Origin: Anaerocolumna chitinilytica
Lineage (GTDB): Bacteria; Bacillota; Clostridia; Lachnospirales; Lachnospiraceae
Assembly: GCF_014218355.1 (NCBI RefSeq)
Contig: NZ_AP023368.1
Span: forward strand, 4,217,501 to 4,281,500
Reading direction: 5' to 3'
Length of the DNA stretch: 64,000 nucleotides
In this document: positions 1 to 8,370 of the stretch, piece by piece
Layout: each line of letters begins with the position of its first letter
Numbering within the stretch: position 1 is the first letter of the stretch
The notes under the pieces: generated by a model
Told to the model about the DNA's origin: nothing
Databases searched by the model: none
Seen by the model: the letters and a program-made list of their open reading frames with translations, nothing else
Made by a program: the position numbers and the translations under genes

Positions 1-14
1 ATATGAAGGGTATT

Positions 15-53
15 GTAAGATGAAGCTTTTATATTTTTAAGCTCTCATCTCAC
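15..53 (-). terminator. Hairpin downstream of the amino-acid ABC operon
   Basis: Arms at 15-28 and 39-53 pair over about 14 bp with one mismatch and one bulge, about 40 bases past the stop of the substrate-binding protein gene. No U-run follows on the minus strand, so it may be an RNA 3'-end stabiliser and not a true intrinsic terminator. Confidence 0.45.
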
Positions 54-91
54 ACTCCCCTCATATCATGGCTGATTTGCCAGCAATTCTG

Positions 92-1039
92 TTATTTTAC
101 ATTTGTGGTTTTGCCATCATCTACACTTACAAAATAATCTTCCGTTAGGCCATAATTCTTTAAAATAGTAAGCAAGGAGCCATCTTCCTTCATAGCATTT
201 AAGGCGGTGTTCACTTCCTTTAAGAAGTCTTCATCTTCAAAACGTACGGCTGCTCCAATCTGTCCGCTGGCCTCTGCTTCGTAAGGTGACAGAAGTTTAA
301 GCTTAAGTGAACTATCCGATGAAAGGGTGTAACCGGCTACAATACCATCTGTTACTACCGCATCTACCTTGCCCATATTAACGGCTGTCATGAGAGTTGC
401 CTGGTTATCGAAAGCATCCAGTTTACCGATTTTACCGTCATCCAGCCATTTTTGGGCAGTTTCATAGAAGGTCGTTCCCGGCTGTGCACCTATGTCTTTG
501 CCTTTCAGGTCTTCTTTACTGGCTATGGCAGAATCAGAGGGAATTACCACAGCCTCCCCTTCCTGATACCATTTATCCGTAAATGCCGCAACCTGGAGTC
601 TCTCATCTTTTACATACATGGCATCCACTACCATATCAATATTATTATTATTTAGCTCTACAAGAAGATTTGCAAAATCCACTACCTTCATTTTAATATC
701 CGGTATACCAAGTCTCTTACATATTTCCCGCAGAATCTCAATGTCAATTCCTTTTAGTTCTCCGGTACTTACATCCGTATAGCAAAAGGGAGCATCATTG
801 GAAGAACCAATGGTAATATATCCTGTTTCCTTTATTTTTTTTAGAAGCTTGGATTCTGCAGCTCCACCCGTATCGGCAGCCTTTGCTCCCTCCTCTGTTT
901 TAGCAGTGGGTGTAGCTTCTCCGGTGGCTGCCGTCTCTTTACTGTTATCATTCGACTTTGAACCGCAGCCGGTTAAGGCCAGTGCCATTACAAGAATCAG
1001 AATTCCCGCAATGCTTTTCCTTAGATTCATCTTTTTCAT
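92..1039 (-). CDS. Amino-acid ABC transporter substrate-binding lipoprotein
   Basis: A 315-residue extracellular solute receptor of the SBP_bac_3 family (polar amino acids). Residues 1-24 form a lipoprotein signal peptide with lipobox LTGC, so Cys25 should be lipidated and the protein tethered to the outer face of the membrane. A Thr/Ala/Lys-rich linker (about 30-65) precedes the bilobal domain, which shows the usual GSSNDAPFCY start, the DIEI stretch and the late MKEDGSL segment. The ribosome binding site GGAAGG sits just before the ATG. It is the last gene of a minus-strand set, ATPase-permease-receptor. The family takes up polar amino acids such as Glu, Gln, Cys, Arg or His; the sequence alone does not tell which. 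Confidence 0.93.
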   Translation of the reverse strand: MKKMNLRKSIAGILILVMALALTGCGSKSNDNSKETAATGEATPTAKTEEGAKAADTGGAAESKLLKKIKETGYITIGSSNDAPFCYTDVSTGELKGIDIEILREICKRLGIPDIKMKVVDFANLLVELNNNNIDMVVDAMYVKDERLQVAAFTDKWYQEGEAVVIPSDSAIASKEDLKGKDIGAQPGTTFYETAQKWLDDGKIGKLDAFDNQATLMTAVNMGKVDAVVTDGIVAGYTLSSDSSLKLKLLSPYEAEASGQIGAAVRFEDEDFLKEVNTALNAMKEDGSLLTILKNYGLTEDYFVSVDDGKTTNVK

Positions 1040-1163
1040 AAATTTCCTTCCTTCCTGCTATTAAGCATCATCCAGTTTGTTATCATGTAACTTAAACTTA
1101 TTCAAGCAATACCTGTATTTCCGTTAAACGAAAAACTTCTTTCGTAATATATAGTACTTTCAA

Positions 1164-1859
1164 TCAACGTACCTGTTTTAACTTTTGCTCCACAATTCTG
1201 CTTAATTGGGAAAGTGGTAAGCTTAAGGCCAGATAAACAAGGGCAAGTATCGTGTACGCTTCCACTGTTAAGAAAGTCTGGGAGGCATAGGTTTTCGTCC
1301 GAAGCAGCAATTCCTGAACAGTAATCATTGCAAGCAATGAGGTATCCTTAATTAACATAACCAGATAATTACCGAAGACTGGTACGGAATTCCTTAGTGC
1401 CGGTGGTATGATAAAGTGAAATAATACCTGATTTTCACTGAAACCCAATGCCAGACCTGCCTCTCTCTGACCGGAATCAATAGCCAGAATCGCTGATCGG
1501 ATAACTTCCGACATATAACAACCATAATTTATGGCAAACCCTATGATGCCGCAAGTCGTGGCTTCAAGCTGTATCTTGGTATCCATTCCAAATATGGCAA
1601 GAAAACCGTTTAATAATGTCGGTACTACATAATAGATATAGAAAAACTGCACTAATAAAGGTGTTCCTCTTACAATCTCAATGATGACAGCAAGAAGTCT
1701 TCCGAGGATTTTGCTCTTTGATAGTCTGCCGATTGCTACCAACAGTGCCACTATTAAGGCACAAGCAAATCCGGCAATGGTAATATATATTACTATTCCG
1801 ATACCACCCAGCAGATTAGGTCCAAGAGTATCAAATGCTTTTCTAAAATGTAATTCCAC
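1164..1859 (-). CDS. Amino-acid ABC transporter permease (HisM/GlnP type)
   Basis: A 231-residue integral membrane subunit of a polar amino-acid importer. It has about five hydrophobic segments and the cytoplasmic EAA loop (GQREAGLALGFSENQ, roughly residues 130-145) followed by IIPPALR, which docks onto the ATPase. The start is a GTG preceded by GGAGG at good spacing, 16 bases after the ATPase stop, so the two are co-transcribed. A 124-base gap separates it from the receptor gene. The length is usual for the family. The sequence gives no clue to the substrate. Confidence 0.92.
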   Translation of the reverse strand: MELHFRKAFDTLGPNLLGGIGIVIYITIAGFACALIVALLVAIGRLSKSKILGRLLAVIIEIVRGTPLLVQFFYIYYVVPTLLNGFLAIFGMDTKIQLEATTCGIIGFAINYGCYMSEVIRSAILAIDSGQREAGLALGFSENQVLFHFIIPPALRNSVPVFGNYLVMLIKDTSLLAMITVQELLLRTKTYASQTFLTVEAYTILALVYLALSLPLSQLSRIVEQKLKQVR

Positions 1860-1875
1860 TTTGCTTCACCTCCAA

Positions 1876-2604
1876 TTAGAGCACTCTTGCTAAAAATGAC
1901 TTGGTTCTCTCGTTTTTGGGCTGTGAAAAGATATCTGCCGGTGCCCCTTCTTCTATCACATATCCTCCATCCATGAAGATAACTCTATCCGCCACATCTT
2001 TTGCAAAACCCATTTCATGGGTTACCACAATCATTGTCATTCCTTCTTTTGCCAGTTTCTTCATAACCTCCAAGACATCTCCTACAAGCTCCGGATCCAG
2101 TGCTGAAGTAGGCTCATCAAACAATAACATCTCCGGGTCCATAGCAAGAGCCCTGGCGATTGCTACCCTTTGCTGCTGACCTCCTGAGAGAGCTAAAGGA
2201 TAAGTATTTGCTTTACTTTCCAGCCCAACCTTTTGAAGAAGCTCCTCCGCTTTCTCTCTAGCCTCTTTTGAAGGTATTTTGTTTAACTTAATTGGTGCAT
2301 ACATCACATTTTCCAGGGCTGTTTTCAAAGGAAAAAGGTTAAATCTTTGAAATACCATTCCCACATGCTTACGGTATCCGGTAACTCTCTTACCTAATTT
2401 GGTAATATCCTCTCCCATGTATAAAATTTCGCCTCCCGTAGGCTGTTCCAGCAGATTGACACATCTTAACAGTGTACTTTTCCCGGAGCCGGAAGGACCT
2501 ATTATTACAACCACTTCACCTTTCTTTACCGTGATGTTTACATCTCGTAAGACCTCCAAATCATCAAAACATTTGGAAAGTTTTTTTATTTCAAGCATTT
2601 CCAT
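1876..2604 (-). CDS. Amino-acid ABC transporter ATPase (GlnQ type)
   Basis: A 242-residue ATP-binding subunit that powers the importer encoded by the next two genes. It carries Walker [10 protein letters not shown] near residue 37, the Q-loop region VFQRFNLFP, the signature LSGGQQQR and Walker [11 protein letters not shown] with the switch His in VVTHEMGFA. The ATG at 2604 is chosen because GAAGGTG lies just upstream; an in-frame extension to 2664 would add 20 residues foreign to the family. It is the first gene of the operon. Confidence 0.93.
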   Translation of the reverse strand: MEMLEIKKLSKCFDDLEVLRDVNITVKKGEVVVIIGPSGSGKSTLLRCVNLLEQPTGGEILYMGEDITKLGKRVTGYRKHVGMVFQRFNLFPLKTALENVMYAPIKLNKIPSKEAREKAEELLQKVGLESKANTYPLALSGGQQQRVAIARALAMDPEMLLFDEPTSALDPELVGDVLEVMKKLAKEGMTMIVVTHEMGFAKDVADRVIFMDGGYVIEEGAPADIFSQPKNERTKSFLARVL

Positions 2605-2711
2605 GTTTTCACCTTCTTTCCTATTACTGTAAGCTAAGCTTTCACTTGTCACTCCCAAAATCAAGTGCCATGCAGTTAACTATTTATTGAAATTCATAGC
2701 AATAAACCTAA

Positions 2712-2752
2712 ACAAAAAAGGCAAGAGTGCTTAAAAGTTAAGCTCCCTTGCC
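2712..2752 (-). terminator. Intrinsic terminator after the cytidylate-kinase-like gene
   Basis: The stem GGCAAG/CTTGCC (2720-2725 with 2747-2752) contains an inner stem GCTTAA/TTAAGC. On the minus strand it is followed by TTTTTT. It lies about 70 bases past the stop at 2821 and insulates the ABC operon that follows. Confidence 0.8.
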
Positions 2753-2820
2753 CAGTTGTTTCTGTATTATTTTACCTATAGATTATAACTCTATTGCTCT
2801 TATGTAATAAGATAATCCTT

Positions 2821-3435
2821 TTACTTATTATTTAGCATCAGTCCGAATTTTTTTTCAATAATATCTGCTAATACTTCACAGGTACCTTCTACGCCTAATA
2901 GACTGGAATCTAGCATTACATGTTTATAATCCTTGTCAGACATCGAATAACCGCAGTAATGTCTATGGTAGGATTCCCTAGCCTTATCCACGGAGGATAT
3001 CATTTTCTTTGCTTCGTCCGGTTTCATATCTAGTCTTTCAACACAATTGGCCAACCTTGCTTCATAGGGTGCATATATAAATATATTGATAATATTTTTG
3101 TGATCTTTTAATATAAAGTCAGCACACCTTCCTACAATAATACAGGACTCCCTTTCTGCAAGATCTGCAATAATCTTCCTTTGCACGGCAAAGATTGAAT
3201 CCTGAATAGAAGTCGTTCCCATTCCCAGAGGATAGTTCATATTAAAAAAAGCTGACTTGGCACTCTCTTCTACATCACTGATGGTAGAAACGGGAAGATT
3301 CAGATTTTTTGCTGCTATCTCTACAATATCTCTGTCATAGTATTCAATTCCAAGTTTTTCACTTACCATTCTTGCAATCGGCCTGCCAAGACTTCCGAAT
3401 TGCCTTGCGATTGTTACAACAAATTTCTCACTCAC
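2821..3435 (-). CDS. Cytidylate kinase-like family protein
   Basis: A 204-residue cytosolic P-loop protein of the cytidylate-kinase-like family (PF13189 type). The N-terminus VVTIARQFGSLGRPIARMV is the family's nucleotide-binding start, with GSLGR in place of the more usual GSGGR, and is followed by the typical YYDRDIVEIAAK. Later stretches RCADFIL and the Cys/Arg-rich lid fit the fold. The GTG at 3435 has GAGGTG at six-base spacing; a GTG three codons upstream (3444) overlaps that site and is less likely. It is transcribed divergently from the PucR regulator, about 160 bases from start to start. The true substrate of this family is not settled; nucleoside monophosphate kinase activity is inferred. 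Confidence 0.85.
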   Translation of the reverse strand: MSEKFVVTIARQFGSLGRPIARMVSEKLGIEYYDRDIVEIAAKNLNLPVSTISDVEESAKSAFFNMNYPLGMGTTSIQDSIFAVQRKIIADLAERESCIIVGRCADFILKDHKNIINIFIYAPYEARLANCVERLDMKPDEAKKMISSVDKARESYHRHYCGYSMSDKDYKHVMLDSSLLGVEGTCEVLADIIEKKFGLMLNNK

Positions 3436-3537
3436 ACCAAACACCTCTTTCCAAATAAGTACTCTTTTGTTTGGTTTATTATATTCCAGCTAAGCCCGAG
3501 CTACAATATTCGTTTATTCTAATTTTTTACGTATTTA

Positions 3538-3567
3538 TTGTACTTTGGGTACAAAGTATGCTATACT
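3538..3567 (+). promoter_or_regulatory. Promoter of the PucR gene with palindromic operator candidate
   Basis: TTGTAC (3538-3543) and TATACT (3562-3567) lie 18 bases apart upstream of the PucR-family gene. Between them is an inverted repeat TACTTTG-GGTA-CAAAGTA (3541-3558), the position expected for a repressor or autoregulator site. Promoter boxes are seen in the sequence; the operator role is inferred. Confidence 0.55.
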
Positions 3568-3594
3568 AATCCATCATTAGAAGGGGGAAGGATT

Positions 3595-4713
3595 ATGGGT
3601 ACACAAGTTACTGATCTCTTTGACTGTGCAAAAGGAAAATACAGCCTGGTACTTCATGGAGGTGAAAATGGGCTGACCAACTCTGTTTCCTGGGTCTATC
3701 TAGCGGAAGACTTTCAAAATATGCCCTTTTTAAAGGGCGGGGAATTTATTATAACAACCGGACTCTTTACCCAAAGCGGCGTATCACTTTACGATTTTAT
3801 CTGCGCATTAATGACACATAATTGCAGCGGCATCCTGCTTAACATCGGAAAATACCTGGACCTGCAGGATATCACCTCAGATATTATTGAATTTTGTAAT
3901 ATCAATAAGTTTCCGCTCTTTACTATGCCCTGGAAGATACATTTGGTTGACATCATGCAGGATTACTGCCGTATCCTGCTCTATAATACCCAGAGTACCG
4001 ACCATTTAAATGCTGCTTTCCAGGGAGCTCTCTATCAATCTCCGGTACACGAAAATATTCTTTTAACTCTTAATCAATATGGTTTTTCTACAACAGCAGA
4101 TTATAGGATTATTGTCATTCAGAATCTCAAGAACACTACCCGAATCACTTTCTCTCTAAACCACTTGAAACTAAAGTACCACCTTTTTGAACATGAAAAT
4201 CTTCAGGTACTGGTATATATGTTATCCGATCTTCAAACGACGCTGGATGACATTATGGATATTCTTTTATTTTGCGACAGTATAAAGCTAGGTATCAGCA
4301 GTACAGCCCATTCCTTGTCAGATCTTTCCCTTTGCTATAAGCGAGCCCGCTTCTGTCTGGCGGCAGCGATATTTTGGAATACTACCTCTGCTAATTTTGA
4401 GGATTTAGGTTTCTTTCAGGTTCTGTTTAGCACCTCGGACCTTGGTCTTTTACAAGATATTTATAAGAAAAAACTTGGAGCCTTAGAAGAATTTGATACC
4501 CTTCACGATTCCGATTATATGAATACGCTTCGATATTTTCTGTTGTCGGACTGTAATTTAATTAATACTGCCGAGATAACACATACCCACAGAAATACAG
4601 TGATTTACCGAATCAAAAAGATTAAAGAGATTTTAAATACAGAACTTGATAATTCAAAGATTAAATTTGATTTATTGATGGCTTTTTATATCAAAGAATA
4701 CTTTTCTATATAA
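3595..4713 (+). CDS. PucR family transcriptional regulator
   Basis: A 372-residue DNA-binding regulator. The N-terminal 120 residues form a PucR ligand-sensing domain (VSWVYLAEDFQNMPFLKGGEFIITTG). The middle is a GGDEF-derived CdaR-like region, and the C-terminal 45 residues form the HTH_30 domain (NLINTAEITHTHRNTVIYRIKKIKEIL). The ATG at 3595 follows AAGGGGGAAGG; an ATG at 3538 in the same frame lies inside the promoter. PucR members control purine, amino-acid or glycolate catabolism, usually of adjacent genes, but the only divergent neighbour is the kinase-like gene, so the regulon is unclear. Confidence 0.88.
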   Translation: MGTQVTDLFDCAKGKYSLVLHGGENGLTNSVSWVYLAEDFQNMPFLKGGEFIITTGLFTQSGVSLYDFICALMTHNCSGILLNIGKYLDLQDITSDIIEFCNINKFPLFTMPWKIHLVDIMQDYCRILLYNTQSTDHLNAAFQGALYQSPVHENILLTLNQYGFSTTADYRIIVIQNLKNTTRITFSLNHLKLKYHLFEHENLQVLVYMLSDLQTTLDDIMDILLFCDSIKLGISSTAHSLSDLSLCYKRARFCLAAAIFWNTTSANFEDLGFFQVLFSTSDLGLLQDIYKKKLGALEEFDTLHDSDYMNTLRYFLLSDCNLINTAEITHTHRNTVIYRIKKIKEILNTELDNSKIKFDLLMAFYIKEYFSI

Positions 4714-4814
4714 TACAAGCTGTAATATCTCGAACAACTTATTCACTGATATGGCGAATTGTTATTGGAAATTCTTACAAACGCCAATACATAAAACACC
4801 TGCATATTCCCTCC

Positions 4815-4872
4815 ACAAAAGAAGCTCTGTCCCAATAAGCGTAATTCTCTCTTATTGGTGCAGAGCTTCTTG
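4815..4872 (-). terminator. Long hairpin terminator after the phospholipase C family gene
   Basis: Arms 4819-4839 and 4851-4871 match at 19 of 21 positions. On the minus strand the stem is followed by TTTT, so it most likely ends transcripts of the phospholipase C family gene after reading through the tandem repeat. It may also end the plus-strand PucR transcript. Confidence 0.7.
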
Positions 4873-5013
4873 ATGTTCTTAGTTGATGTTCTTAGTTGAT
4901 ATTCATATTTAATGTTTTTATTTAATGATTTTATTTAATGTTCTTATTTTATACTCTTATTTTATACTCTTATTTTATACTCTTATTTTATGCTCTTATT
5001 TTATATCCTATGC
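4871..5013. repeat. Tandem array of a 13-bp unit (about 11 copies)
   Basis: Eleven head-to-tail 13-bp units fill the gap between a terminator stem and the stop of the phospholipase C family gene. They run from TGATGTTCTTAGT (two identical copies at 4871-4896) through TAATGTTCTTATT variants to three perfect TTATACTCTTATT copies (4949-4987), then two decayed ones. The gradient of divergence from one end to the other is typical of slippage growth. The last unit overlaps the 3' end of the gene. Confidence 0.9.
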
Positions 5014-5604
5014 TGCATTTGCCTGCAGCATCATAGCGTTGCGGTAATTTCTTTCAAAAATCTGTAAGATACCATCTACCACCTTATGGCAGAGCTCGAC
5101 GATATAATCACAGTCAACTTTTATCTTCTTCGCTACTTTTAGATATTCCTCATGCATACTTTTAATAAATCTCAGTATCTCATCTACTGTATCAAAAAGA
5201 AAATTCTTTTCGCGGTTTTTTACTGCTTCTTCGCTTCTTACGTAACTTCTTAAAGCAGTTATCAGCTTCTTTTCATAAACACAATGTTCTTTGATATTGC
5301 CTTCGAAAATATTGTTGTGAGGATAGGTAAAATAATCAGCTAAATAATGTGTAACCACTCCAAGATGCCTAGTGAAATATCTGTCTATTCCCCTGTCAGA
5401 ATCATAGTTATCCGTTATTTTGAGTATTTCTTTTTTTAGAATATGAAAGGTCTCATCAATAGTATGTCTTTTTGTAATAAAGGATGGGGTACAGTCCGGC
5501 AGAATACTACCGATGTAAAATGCTTTTTTGTGTTGTATAAGCCCGTCGTTCTTCATACTGTCCAGTAAATAACCCGCTAAAGAAATATGCGATTTTTTTC
5601 TCAT
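5008..5604 (-). CDS. Zinc-dependent phospholipase C family protein
   Basis: A 198-residue protein with the Zn_dep_PLPC fold (PF00882 type). It shows an early His (KKSHISLAGYLL), the FYIGSILPDCTPSF stretch with the metal-ligand Asp, and HLGVVTHYLADYFTYPHN carrying further His/Asp ligands. No signal peptide is visible, so it is probably cytoplasmic, unlike the secreted clostridial alpha-toxins; such short members are common in Firmicutes and their substrate is unknown. AGGAG precedes the ATG. The gene is monocistronic and ends inside the 13-bp tandem array. Confidence 0.8.
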   Translation of the reverse strand: MRKKSHISLAGYLLDSMKNDGLIQHKKAFYIGSILPDCTPSFITKRHTIDETFHILKKEILKITDNYDSDRGIDRYFTRHLGVVTHYLADYFTYPHNNIFEGNIKEHCVYEKKLITALRSYVRSEEAVKNREKNFLFDTVDEILRFIKSMHEEYLKVAKKIKVDCDYIVELCHKVVDGILQIFERNYRNAMMLQANAA

Positions 5605-5836
5605 TTATGTCTCCTGTTTTGTAATTGACAAATAGCTGTAACACATGAGGGATTCATTATCCTGTCATCCTCCCTCTGCTGACATTAGTGATTGTACACC
5701 CGTATTCCCTTTAATACAATAGTTATCTTTCGTTTTAACAAATTCTTAACGCAATCCTAAAAAATAGTCCTATTTGATACATATTATTTTACATCTGATA
5801 GCTTTGGCTTTTTTATAAATTGTATTTTATACCATA

Positions 5837-6757
5837 TTACGGTAATATGTTACCAGCACTTAGATATATCTGATACCACTCTTCTCTGGTAAGTTTTATC
5901 TCCGTTGCTTTTATACAATCAAGCAGCCTTTCTGTATTCATAGTGCCTGTTACAGGCTGCATATTTGCCGGATGACGTAATATCCAAGCCATTGCTATGG
6001 TTGTATTGCTGACACCATACTTATTAGCAATTTCGTCAATCTTTGCATTTAATTCCGGGAATTTTTCATTTCCTAAGAATACACCCTCAAAGAAACCATA
6101 CTGGAAAGGTGACCAGGGTTGAATCGTGATAGAATTCAATCTGCAGAAATCCAGAACGCTGCCATCACGGTTCGTAGCTGCATCATCCAGCATATTAACA
6201 TGTAAGCCCTGAGAAATCATATTGGCATTGGTAATACTCAGCTGAAGCTGGTTTGCTATTATTGGTTGTTTTAATGTCTTTTGAAGAAGCTGTATCTGCA
6301 TAGGGTTTTGGTTGGAAACGCCGAAATTACGAACCTTGCCTTCTTTCTCTAACAGATCAAAAGCTTCTGCAATTTCCTCAGGCTCCATAAGTGCATCCGG
6401 ACGGTGCAGCAGCAATACGTCCAAATATTCGGTTTTTAATCTCTTGAGTATTGCATCCACAGATTCTAATATATGCTCTTTTGAAAAATCAAACATCCTG
6501 CCCGGAACTATGCCGCATTTGGACTGCAGTATCATTTTTTCTCTGACAGATGCATTCATTTGGATTGCATTTGAAAATATTTCTTCGCAGGTCCCTCCAC
6601 CATAGATATCAGCATGGTCGAAGAAATTTGCTCCATTTTCCATAGCTGTATGAATAAATTTCTCCACTTCATGCTGGTCTAATCCATTAATACGCATACA
6701 ACCGACAGCAATTACCGGCACCTGTAAATCTGACTTTCCTAACTGAATCGTTCTCAT
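5837..6757 (-). CDS. Aldo/keto reductase
   Basis: A 306-residue NADPH-dependent oxidoreductase of the YdhF-like aldo/keto reductase group. The catalytic tetrad can be picked out: Asp and Tyr in FFDHADIYGGG, Lys in MILQSKCG and His in LLLHRPD. The C-terminal cofactor loop appears as GTMNTERL. AGGAGGAAG precedes the ATG. The gene is alone on its strand and is driven by a MerR-type promoter about 100 bases upstream, which suggests induction by electrophiles, aldehydes or a similar stress. The physiological carbonyl substrate cannot be read from the sequence. Confidence 0.92.
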   Translation of the reverse strand: MRTIQLGKSDLQVPVIAVGCMRINGLDQHEVEKFIHTAMENGANFFDHADIYGGGTCEEIFSNAIQMNASVREKMILQSKCGIVPGRMFDFSKEHILESVDAILKRLKTEYLDVLLLHRPDALMEPEEIAEAFDLLEKEGKVRNFGVSNQNPMQIQLLQKTLKQPIIANQLQLSITNANMISQGLHVNMLDDAATNRDGSVLDFCRLNSITIQPWSPFQYGFFEGVFLGNEKFPELNAKIDEIANKYGVSNTTIAMAWILRHPANMQPVTGTMNTERLLDCIKATEIKLTREEWYQIYLSAGNILP

Positions 6758-6852
6758 TTCAATCTTCCTCCTTACATTTTATCGGGAACATTTTATCTTC
6801 TTATACTCTTTTGTAAGTTAACTCCAAACACTAGTAAGTTAAACATGTTTTT

Positions 6853-6883
6853 ATTATAATACCTAGAGTTAAATCGAGGTCAA
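6853..6883 (-). promoter_or_regulatory. MerR-type promoter (19-bp spacer, palindromic operator)
   Basis: On the minus strand TTGACC (6878-6883) and TATAAT (6853-6858) are 19 bases apart. The near-palindrome ACCTCGATTTAACTCTAGGT (6861-6880) fills the spacer. An over-long spacer containing a dyad is the hallmark of promoters untwisted by MerR-family activators. It drives the aldo/keto reductase. No MerR gene is in the window. Confidence 0.8.
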
Positions 6884-7014
6884 TAACAAATGTGTTATTA
6901 TTGACATTTCCTATATTTTCATGTAGAATTTATTATGCCTATACTTTTAGCAGCTATACAGTTTTAAAAGTAAAGGAGAATTTATTGCCCCACCACAGAA
7001 TAGGAGATGATTAT

Positions 7015-8364
7015 TTGGACTCGAGCGAAGTCACGTGTATGATATTAATAGGTATTTTAATGCTGCTATCCATCTTTTTTTCATCAGCTAGAACAGCTTT
7101 TACAACCGTTAATAAGCTGCGGATACGCAGTCTGGCAGAAGAGGAAAACAAAAGAGCCAAACTGGTGAATAATCTAATGGAAATCCCTGGACGGATGCAG
7201 ACTACCTTATTAATTGGCAATCTAATTCTGAATATAGCCATATCATCACTAACTACTTCTCTTGCCATTGATCATTTTAAGCCTTTCGGGATTATAATTA
7301 CGATTGTTTTACTTATCTTCTTCATGCTGGTATTTGCCAGGATGATTCCGAATACTCTGGCAGAGATTGATTCTGAAAAGTTCACACTAAAGTACGCAGG
7401 TGTTCTTCTTTTAATTATCAGAGTCATGGCACCCCTGACCTTCCTTATAACTAAGATTTCTTCCTTATTTCTTATACTATTTCATGCAAAGACAAATGAA
7501 AAAGCCTCAGTCATTACAGAGGATGAGTTGCGCTCTATCGTTGAGGTCAGCCATGAAGAAGGTGTAATTGAAATGGATGAGAAACAGATGATTACCAATG
7601 TCGTGGATTTTGGTGATTCCATGGCCAAGGATGTTATGGTTCCCCGTATAGATATGGTATTTGCAGAGATTTCTCTCTCCTATGATGAGATAGTTGAGTT
7701 ATTCTCAAAGGATAAATACTCAAGAATGCCTGTTTACAGCGACTCCAGGGATTATGTTCTTGGTATTGTCAATCTGAAAGATATCTTTTTCTATCAGGGC
7801 AGCGAAGAAGATTTTCATATAAAAGATGTTATGAGGGAGCCTTATTTTACTTATGAGTATAAAAAGACTACCGAACTATTAAAGGAAATGCGAAAGAATT
7901 ACGTATCCCTTGCAATTGTAATAGATGAATATGGTACAACAACAGGTCTTATAACCTTGGAAGATTTACTGGAAGAAATCGTCGGCGAAATCAGAGATGA
8001 ATACGATGCTGACGAAGAAGACAGCATCCGCAAGATATCCGATACGGAATACATTGCAGACGGAAATACCAAACTGGATGAAGTTAATGAAATCGTAGGT
8101 TTGGATTTGGAATCGGATGATTATGATTCCATTGCAGGCCATATGATATATCTTCTCGACCACCTGCCGGAGGTAGGCGAGAGTATAACAGACGGCAATG
8201 TGGTCTATACTGTGGATTCTGTTATGAAAAATCGTATTGATAAAGTACATATTGTACTTTTACCGGAGGATAATGATATTACCTCTGAGGATATATCCTT
8301 AAACACTGCAGATGCCGGTCCCGTTAGAGAAAAAATTACTGCTGAAAGTTATCCCATTGATTAA
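7015..8364 (+). CDS. CNNM/CorC-type hemolysin family membrane protein
   Basis: A 450-residue protein with an N-terminal DUF21 membrane domain (hydrophobic segments in about the first 170 residues), a pair of CBS domains (about 205-330, starting near AKDVMVPRIDMV) and a C-terminal CorC_HlyC domain. The family is linked to magnesium or cobalt efflux and transport; the old name hemolysin is historical. The start taken is TTG at 7015, because GGAG lies eight bases upstream and homologues begin near this Asp-Ser stretch; a TTG at 6985 behind AAAGGAG is the alternative. The Glu/Asp-rich segment EDDLLEEIVGEIRDEYD-like near 315-330 fits the family. Single gene, convergent with the Tad operon. Confidence 0.85.
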   Translation: MDSSEVTCMILIGILMLLSIFFSSARTAFTTVNKLRIRSLAEEENKRAKLVNNLMEIPGRMQTTLLIGNLILNIAISSLTTSLAIDHFKPFGIIITIVLLIFFMLVFARMIPNTLAEIDSEKFTLKYAGVLLLIIRVMAPLTFLITKISSLFLILFHAKTNEKASVITEDELRSIVEVSHEEGVIEMDEKQMITNVVDFGDSMAKDVMVPRIDMVFAEISLSYDEIVELFSKDKYSRMPVYSDSRDYVLGIVNLKDIFFYQGSEEDFHIKDVMREPYFTYEYKKTTELLKEMRKNYVSLAIVIDEYGTTTGLITLEDLLEEIVGEIRDEYDADEEDSIRKISDTEYIADGNTKLDEVNEIVGLDLESDDYDSIAGHMIYLLDHLPEVGESITDGNVVYTVDSVMKNRIDKVHIVLLPEDNDITSEDISLNTADAGPVREKITAESYPID

Positions 8365-8370
8365 AAATAT

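Noticed and set aside
4871..5013. CRISPR array
   Set aside because: The units are 13 bp, head to tail, without spacers, and no cas genes are present.
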